Origin: an uncultured Caryophanales bacterium
GTDB lineage: Bacteria; Bacillota_I; Bacilli_A; RF39; UBA660
Assembly (NCBI GenBank): GCA_946611235.1
Contig: CAMODE010000033.1
Span: 1 to 49,049 of the forward strand
DNA length: 49,049 bases
Reading direction: 5' to 3'
The notes under the pieces are model-generated. The model was not told the DNA's origin. It searched no databases and saw only the letters and a program-made list of their open reading frames with translations. The translations under genes were made by a program, and so were the position numbers. Of the stretch, positions 44,233-49,049 are shown piece by piece; position 1 is the first letter of the stretch; the number at the start of each line of letters is the position of its first letter.

Positions 44233-45339
44233 ATGTTTGATTTTGATGATAAATTAAAAGAACAAATGAATATTGCTAAAACGACACCTGATATTGAAAG
44301 AAGGAAGGAAGATTACGGAAAAATACTAGCTAGAACTGATTTTAATAATTCTTCACGTCTAAAAAATGCTTACATATTATTTAGAAAATTTATTACTGAG
44401 GCATACCCAGCATTTATTTCTTCATTAATAGAAAGAGATCGTAATGATTTATATCAAAAAGGAAGTGAATATACAGTTCTTTCTGGTGATTTTTTCTTTA
44501 ATCCTGATCTTTCATATAAAAGCGATTACACATTTAATGGTACAAATACTATTAGATCTTCTTCATTGTGCTATGTAAGTTGCTTTGTTGAATTTGAGGA
44601 GATGATTGAAAGGTTTCTTAAAAGAAATAATATTGGTGAACTTAAAAAAAATAGTGACTCAGATATAATTAAATTTTCTGGGACATTTCCGCAATTAAAG
44701 AATGCATACCTGATGGAATTACAATTATTAGAAAAAACACAGGCTGATCTTGCAGCTGCAAATGAATATAAAAGTGATGCTTTTGATTTTGACAAAATGT
44801 TTAGTAGCCAAAAAGAGATGGCAAAAAAATTACTTAGTGATAAGATAAAACTAAATAATGCGGTTCAAAAGGGGTCTGCTTCTTTAGAATTATATAATTT
44901 TTTTATTGAAAATATATATCCTTCTTTAATTAAAAACCGAATTGAAACAGCCACTTGCGGACAAGTAAGTCGTCTTCCTGTAAATGAAGAAGGTTTTTCT
45001 ATTATTGAGGAGGAAGACATTAATAACTTCTTTCTTTATATAAAATTATTTTTTAGACATTCAAATTCTGATATACCTTATATTTACTATGATGGTACAG
45101 ATAAAATAATTATTGATGCAGATAAAGAAATATTTGATGACTTGCTACACAACTTTTTTTCCGAGTTTTGTAAAAGTCATAATTTGGGCTATTATTATGA
45201 AACTAACGGATATCCTTTTGTAATGACACTTTGTGGCCATGGCAGAGATTTAAAAAATTGGTATTATGAAGAACGAGAAAAAACAATAAAAAGAAGGGCA
45301 AATATAGCCCAAGAAATGAATCCTTTTCCTAAAAGATAA
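44233..45339 (+). CDS. Hypothetical protein, 368 aa
   Basis: Not recognised. Soluble and mainly helical, with long charged segments and no signal peptide or membrane helix; the C-terminal part has CGHGRDLKNWYYEEREKT. The frame is open 22 codons upstream, but GAGGAGGG before ATG 44233 sets the start. Codon choice seems a little less AT-extreme than the neighbours, which may indicate later acquisition. It is a single gene with its own terminator. Confidence 0.65.
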   Translation: MFDFDDKLKEQMNIAKTTPDIERRKEDYGKILARTDFNNSSRLKNAYILFRKFITEAYPAFISSLIERDRNDLYQKGSEYTVLSGDFFFNPDLSYKSDYTFNGTNTIRSSSLCYVSCFVEFEEMIERFLKRNNIGELKKNSDSDIIKFSGTFPQLKNAYLMELQLLEKTQADLAAANEYKSDAFDFDKMFSSQKEMAKKLLSDKIKLNNAVQKGSASLELYNFFIENIYPSLIKNRIETATCGQVSRLPVNEEGFSIIEEEDINNFFLYIKLFFRHSNSDIPYIYYDGTDKIIIDADKEIFDDLLHNFFSEFCKSHNLGYYYETNGYPFVMTLCGHGRDLKNWYYEEREKTIKRRANIAQEMNPFPKR

Positions 45340-45362
45340 TGCAATTTATTAACATAATTCTG

Positions 45363-45392
45363 AGAAGGTATAAAATAATATCTTCTTTTTTT
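45363..45392 (+). terminator. Terminator of the 368-aa gene
   Basis: AGAAGGTAT (45363-45371) pairs with ATATCTTCT (45378-45386, one G-T), followed by seven T. Confidence 0.82.
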
Positions 45393-45467
45393 ATTGTAAT
45401 AATTAGAAATAGATGTTATACTTTTATTGTGAAAGAATAAATAGTTTGGCTAGAAATGAAGTGATTT

Positions 45468-45785
45468 ATGAAAAGAATTAATGTATTAATAAGTATACTT
45501 TCTTTAGTATGTATATGTGCTCTAGTAGTAGTGTTTACTGTTAATCAAAATGTTACTTTTGAACTTAAAGGAGAAGAAAATATTACTATAGAGGTTAATA
45601 CTAATTATATTGATGAAGGAGTTACTGCTAGGGTATTTAAAAATGATATAAGTAATTATGTTCAAGTTAAGAATAAAGTAGATTATGGTAAAGTAGGTAC
45701 TTATAATATTAATTATTATCTTACATATGCTGGCAAAGTATATATGCTTACTAGAACTGTTAATGTTGTTGATAATATGGAGTAA
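45468..45785 (+). CDS. Small membrane-anchored Ig-like (DUF5011-type) protein
   Basis: 105 aa: N-terminal membrane helix or signal (5-25), then one Ig-like domain of the same type as in the deacetylase 2.7 kb upstream (ELKGEENITIEVNTNYIDEGVTA, closing GTYNINYYLTY). No enzymatic domain. AAGTGA precedes the ATG. It probably sits on the outer surface; its partner is unknown. Confidence 0.8.
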   Translation: MKRINVLISILSLVCICALVVVFTVNQNVTFELKGEENITIEVNTNYIDEGVTARVFKNDISNYVQVKNKVDYGKVGTYNINYYLTYAGKVYMLTRTVNVVDNME

Positions 45786-45859
45786 AATAAATCGTTATTT
45801 TACTTTTTTATTTTATGTTTATATGGTATAATTTTATATGAAATATGGAGGTAGATAAT

Positions 45860-46933
45860 ATGCTTGATTATATTATTATTGGACTTATTGTCATTGTTAT
45901 TATTTTAGTTATTATTGCTATTAGTAAAAATGTTAATGAAGGTAAGATTACAGAAAGACTTGGTAACTTAGAAACAACTACTGTTAAAGAATTATCAAAG
46001 TTTCAAATTGATATTATGAAGACAATGAATGATAATTTTAATAGCTTAAATGATAGGATGGAAAAGAAACTTAGTGATATTAATAATAAGGTTAATGAAA
46101 GACTTGATGATAATTTTGCTAAAACTAATAGGACTTTTACAAATATACTAGAAAGGTTATCTAAAATTGATGAAGCTCAAAAGAAGATTGATACTTTATC
46201 AACAGATATTGTATCACTACAGAGTATTCTAACTGATAAGAAAAGTAGAGGAATATTTGGTGAAATTAATCTTAAACATATTCTTGTCAGTATTTTTGGA
46301 GAAAGAAATGATAATGTCTATAGACTTCAATATACTTTTCCTAATGGAACAATTGCTGATTCTGTAGTATTTGCACCAGAGCCACTAGGAACTGTGGCTA
46401 TTGACTCTAAATTTCCTTTAGAACATTATCAAAAAATGGTCGATAGAAATTTATCTAAATTAGATAGAGAACTAGCGGAAAAAGAATTTAAAATAGATGT
46501 TAAAAAACATATTGATGCTATTAGTAGTAAATATATTATTCCTGGTATTACTTCTGATCAAGCTATTATGTTTTTACCAGCAGAGGCTTTATTTGCAGAG
46601 ATTAATGCTTATCATAGTGACTTAGTTGAATATGCTCATAGAAAGAGAGTATGGATATGTTCTCCAACGACTTTAATTAGTACTTTTACTGTTATTGAAG
46701 TACTTCTTAAGAATATGGAAAGAGATAAGTATGCTAGTATTATTCATGAAGAATTAAATAAACTTGGTATTGAATTTTCTAGATATAGAGAAAGATGGGA
46801 TAAGTTATCGCGAAGTATCGAAACAGTTAATAAAGATATTGAAAATATTCATGTTACTACTGATAAGATTAGTAAGAGATTTGATTCTATTAGTAGAGTT
46901 GAGATAGATGATACAAAAAAAATTAGTGAATAA
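45860..46933 (+). CDS. rmuC: RmuC-family DNA recombination protein
   Basis: 357 aa: N-terminal membrane helix (2-24), coiled coil (about 30-130), then the RmuC core (about 150-320) with RGIFGEINLKHIL, DSKFPLEHYQKMV and FLPAEALFAEI, which are diagnostic. The core is a PD-(D/E)XK-like fold and limits inversions at short repeats in E. coli. ATG 45860 follows GGAGGTAGATA; an ATG 5 codons upstream overlaps that site. Confidence 0.93.
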   Translation: MLDYIIIGLIVIVIILVIIAISKNVNEGKITERLGNLETTTVKELSKFQIDIMKTMNDNFNSLNDRMEKKLSDINNKVNERLDDNFAKTNRTFTNILERLSKIDEAQKKIDTLSTDIVSLQSILTDKKSRGIFGEINLKHILVSIFGERNDNVYRLQYTFPNGTIADSVVFAPEPLGTVAIDSKFPLEHYQKMVDRNLSKLDRELAEKEFKIDVKKHIDAISSKYIIPGITSDQAIMFLPAEALFAEINAYHSDLVEYAHRKRVWICSPTTLISTFTVIEVLLKNMERDKYASIIHEELNKLGIEFSRYRERWDKLSRSIETVNKDIENIHVTTDKISKRFDSISRVEIDDTKKISE

Positions 46934-46983
46934 AAACTCTTAATAATATTCTTCATTTTACATAAGTTTTAATGAGGGATATT

Positions 46984-47205
46984 ATGATAAGAGTTTTTTT
47001 CTTTTTATTTGGTTTTGGTTTTACTACATTAGGATTTAGTTTTATGATTTTATATTTAAATTTATTTACTATTGGGTATAATTTTTATGATTATGTTAAT
47101 TTTATCATTAGAAGGCCAGAATGCTATTTAGGAATTTTTGGCTTTATTATTATGACTATATCTATTATTGCTAAAGGAGATGAAAAGAATGAATTATATT
47201 TATGA
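46984..47205 (+). CDS. Small membrane protein, 73 aa
   Basis: Two hydrophobic helices (about 3-30 and 45-65) with short charged ends. Not recognised. ATG 46984 is chosen because GAGGG lies 5-9 nt upstream; an ATG 4 codons earlier overlaps that site. Its end overlaps the next gene by 17 nt, so the two are coupled. Confidence 0.7.
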   Translation: MIRVFFFLFGFGFTTLGFSFMILYLNLFTIGYNFYDYVNFIIRRPECYLGIFGFIIMTISIIAKGDEKNELYL

Positions 47206-47815
47206 TATTGTACTTAATTTTAATAAAGAATATTTTTATTTTTATGAATGGAATAAGAAAGATAATATTGTTAATATTAAGAAGATTCCTCTTTTTGTAG
47301 TAGATAATAATACTTTTAATATGATGAAATACGATAAGGTAGTAGTGGATTCTAGTTTTACTGAATTAATTAAAGATAAAACTTATACTTACTCAAAGAA
47401 TAAAATAGGTAGTGCATGTCTAATATCTAATGGTAAAGAAGTAATTGGAATTCTTTTTGATAATAATGGTAATTTGATTAAAAGAAGTAGTTTACTTATC
47501 GATGAAGAAGAAGAAGTATTAGATGAAATTGTTAATGATGATATTTATAATATTAATATTGTTAGTAGTAAAAAAGTTAAAAGGGAGGATATTAATAGAA
47601 CAGAAAGAGAAAAGAAATTATTTTTAAATAAATATATTAAAAGAGAAAATAATATTATTAATTTGAAGTATTTATATTATGATTATTTTGAAAGAGAAGA
47701 AGATGATATTTCTCTTATTAAAAAGAAATTACTTGATAATATTAATGGTATATGGTCTGATAAACTTAATTCTTTTTATGAAACAGTTAAAATATTTAAT
47801 AAAATTAATAATTAA
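47189..47815 (+). CDS. Hypothetical protein, possibly DUF3603-like, 208 aa
   Basis: Soluble acidic protein. The N-terminus MNYIYDIVLNFNKEYFYFYE followed by WNKKDNIVNIKKIPLF resembles DUF3603 proteins of Bacilli, remembered by pattern only. The C-terminal part is Asp/Glu/Lys-rich and helical. AAAGGAG precedes ATG 47189; an in-frame ATG 7 codons upstream lies inside the previous gene without a good site. A perfect 8-bp hairpin (ATCAACAA/TTGTTGAT, 47819-47837) follows the stop. Confidence 0.68.
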   Translation: MNYIYDIVLNFNKEYFYFYEWNKKDNIVNIKKIPLFVVDNNTFNMMKYDKVVVDSSFTELIKDKTYTYSKNKIGSACLISNGKEVIGILFDNNGNLIKRSSLLIDEEEEVLDEIVNDDIYNINIVSSKKVKREDINRTEREKKLFLNKYIKRENNIINLKYLYYDYFEREEDDISLIKKKLLDNINGIWSDKLNSFYETVKIFNKINN

Positions 47816-47858
47816 CTTATCAACAAGTATTGTTGATGAATTAAAATATATATAATAA

Positions 47859-47881
47859 AAAGTGATCAAATTGACCACTTT
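47859..47881. terminator. Bidirectional terminator, 208-aa gene and foldase gene
   Basis: AAAGTG-A-TCAA pairs with TTGA-C-CACTTT (one mismatch, one-base loop as drawn). T-rich runs follow on both strands. Confidence 0.7.
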
Positions 47882-47884
47882 ATT

Positions 47885-48985
47885 TTATTTATATTGAGAA
47901 ATATAAGTATTATATTTGTCTTCTAGTACTGTATCAGAAAACTTAAGATTTGCTTTTTCTCTCATATTATCTAAGGCTTTATATTGAATATTTTCATCTT
48001 CAGACTTCTTTTCATCTACTAGAGAACTGATAATTTCATCTTTAACATCTTCAAGAGATGGTTTTTCTTTTTGATCTATTCTGTATACAATGTGATATCC
48101 ATAAGAAGTCTTTACTGGTGTTTTACTATATGAATTATCTTCTAGTTTTTGCATTTCTTCCATATATGCTGATTCTAAATTTGCATTATATGATTTATAT
48201 CCTAATTCTTCATATGTAATATCATCTTTATATTCTTCTTTTACTTCATCAAATGTCTTTCCGTCATTTAATTTAGAAATTATTTCTTTAGCTTTATCTT
48301 CAGCTTCTTTTTTCTCTTCATCTGATGCTGAACTATCTACTTTTACCAAGATGTGTTTAGTATTAATATCTCCATATACTTTATCATCATAGTAATCTTC
48401 TATTTCACTGTCAGATATATCTTTCTTAATATAATCCTCAGTATATTTGTTTCTTCTGTATTGTAGTTTTAAATATTCTAAGAATGCTTTTTCGCTACCA
48501 AATCCATTTCTTGTTAAAAAGGCTTCTTTTTCCATTCCATAATATGCTTTATACATATTGTAATAGTTTTCTGCTTGACTTTCTACTTCATCATTCATTT
48601 CATCATCTTCAGGATATTTTTCCTCAAGTAATTTATTATCTAATTTATCTAATAATGAACTAATTGAATATATTTGTTTCATATCTTCATATAGATCATC
48701 GGCTGTTACTACTAATCCATCAATTTCTGCGACTGGCTCGGTACCATCTTTTAATTTAGCTATTCTATCTGGCCATATTAGGATAACGACTAATAGTGTG
48801 GCAAGTACTCCTCCGACAACTCCGTAGATAGCAAGTCTATACTTATCTACAAACTCGATTACTTTCATTACTTTATCATCATTCTTTTTTGATGATATTT
48901 TTTTTACTTCTTCTTTCTTATTATTCTTTTTATTTTTAACCTCTTCTTTGATATTTTTCTTTTTGTTTTCTTCTTTTTTTGCCAT
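47885..48985 (-). CDS. PrsA/SurA-like peptidyl-prolyl isomerase, membrane anchored
   Basis: 366 aa. A very Lys-rich cytoplasmic N-terminus (1-48) precedes one membrane helix (about 52-71), a chaperone-like N region, and a parvulin domain (about 205-305: TKHILVKVD, FDEVKEEY, KTSYGYHIVYRID). The C-terminal helices resemble PrsA. It lacks a lipobox, so anchoring is by the helix, not by lipid as in Bacillus PrsA. It folds secreted proteins outside the membrane. GGAG lies upstream of ATG. Confidence 0.9.
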   Translation of the reverse strand: MAKKEENKKKNIKEEVKNKKNNKKEEVKKISSKKNDDKVMKVIEFVDKYRLAIYGVVGGVLATLLVVILIWPDRIAKLKDGTEPVAEIDGLVVTADDLYEDMKQIYSISSLLDKLDNKLLEEKYPEDDEMNDEVESQAENYYNMYKAYYGMEKEAFLTRNGFGSEKAFLEYLKLQYRRNKYTEDYIKKDISDSEIEDYYDDKVYGDINTKHILVKVDSSASDEEKKEAEDKAKEIISKLNDGKTFDEVKEEYKDDITYEELGYKSYNANLESAYMEEMQKLEDNSYSKTPVKTSYGYHIVYRIDQKEKPSLEDVKDEIISSLVDEKKSEDENIQYKALDNMREKANLKFSDTVLEDKYNTYISQYK

Positions 48986-49049
48986 AAATATTCTCCTTTC
49001 AGTTTTTTATGTACATTAATATAATAGCAAAAATAGGTAAAAAAAACAA

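Noticed and set aside
1-49049. parS or Noc-binding palindromes for ParB and Noc
   Set aside because: No TGTTTCACGTGAAACA-like or ATTTCCCGGGAAAT-like site was seen on reading; absence in the window is noted but nothing is called.
1-49049. Alternative genetic code (TGA as Trp), suggested by the low GC
   Set aside because: Genes use TGG for Trp and several end at TGA (for example dnaI and the HD gene) with the next start immediately after, so the standard code applies.

Overview
This is a very AT-rich, gene-dense chromosomal window using the standard code (TGA serves as a stop, for example after the helicase-loader and HD-domain genes). Gene content points to a Bacilli-type Firmicute: rpmH-rnpA-yidC-jag, mnmE-mnmG-rsmG-noc, parA-parB, a DnaB/DnaI primosome pair, an LtaS-like polymerase, an agr-type quorum system and the sporulation gene spoIIR. 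The composition and mixture would fit an uncultured gut Bacilli/Erysipelotrichia-like lineage, but that placement is inference.

Layout. 1-5.1 kb: direct repeats, agrB-agrD (+) converging on agrC and an agrA-like gene (-), then an LtaS-family gene. 5.1-15.9 kb, all on the minus strand: rpmE, an SGNH-like protein, murA, an MntP-like exporter, spoIIR, noc, rsmG, mnmG, mnmE, jag, yidC, rnpA, rpmH. At 15.90-15.98 kb two strong promoters fire outward, and the strand flips: two unknown genes, parA-parB, a cold-shock gene and a CPBP protease. dnaA is not beside rpmH, and no parS or DnaA-box cluster was seen, so this looks like a rearranged origin-proximal region.

20.1-22.8 kb is a tandem array of ORF6N-domain genes (one truncated, one decayed, two full-length). 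Each copy carries a different near-perfect palindrome at the same place in its reading frame. 23.9-29.9 kb is a replication operon (dnaB-like, dnaI, small membrane protein, dnaE, gmk). 29.9-35.4 kb is accessory: an unknown gene, a candidate type I toxin-antitoxin module with convergent promoters, a TOTE-type primase-helicase, an AAA/DUF4143 ATPase and a 23-bp-period repeat array. 35.4-39.5 kb holds a degenerate HD protein, valS and two small membrane proteins.

39.5-49 kb: a minus-strand gene fusing a phage-like family B DNA polymerase to a HAD phosphatase, DUF421, a polysaccharide deacetylase with Ig-like repeats, an unknown gene, a second small Ig-like protein, rmuC, two small genes and a PrsA-like foldase.

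The strongest leads are the covarying palindromes inside the ORF6N genes, the complete type I toxin-antitoxin architecture near 31.0-31.35 kb, and the PolB-HAD fusion. No tRNA, rRNA, CRISPR array or intact insertion sequence was recognised.
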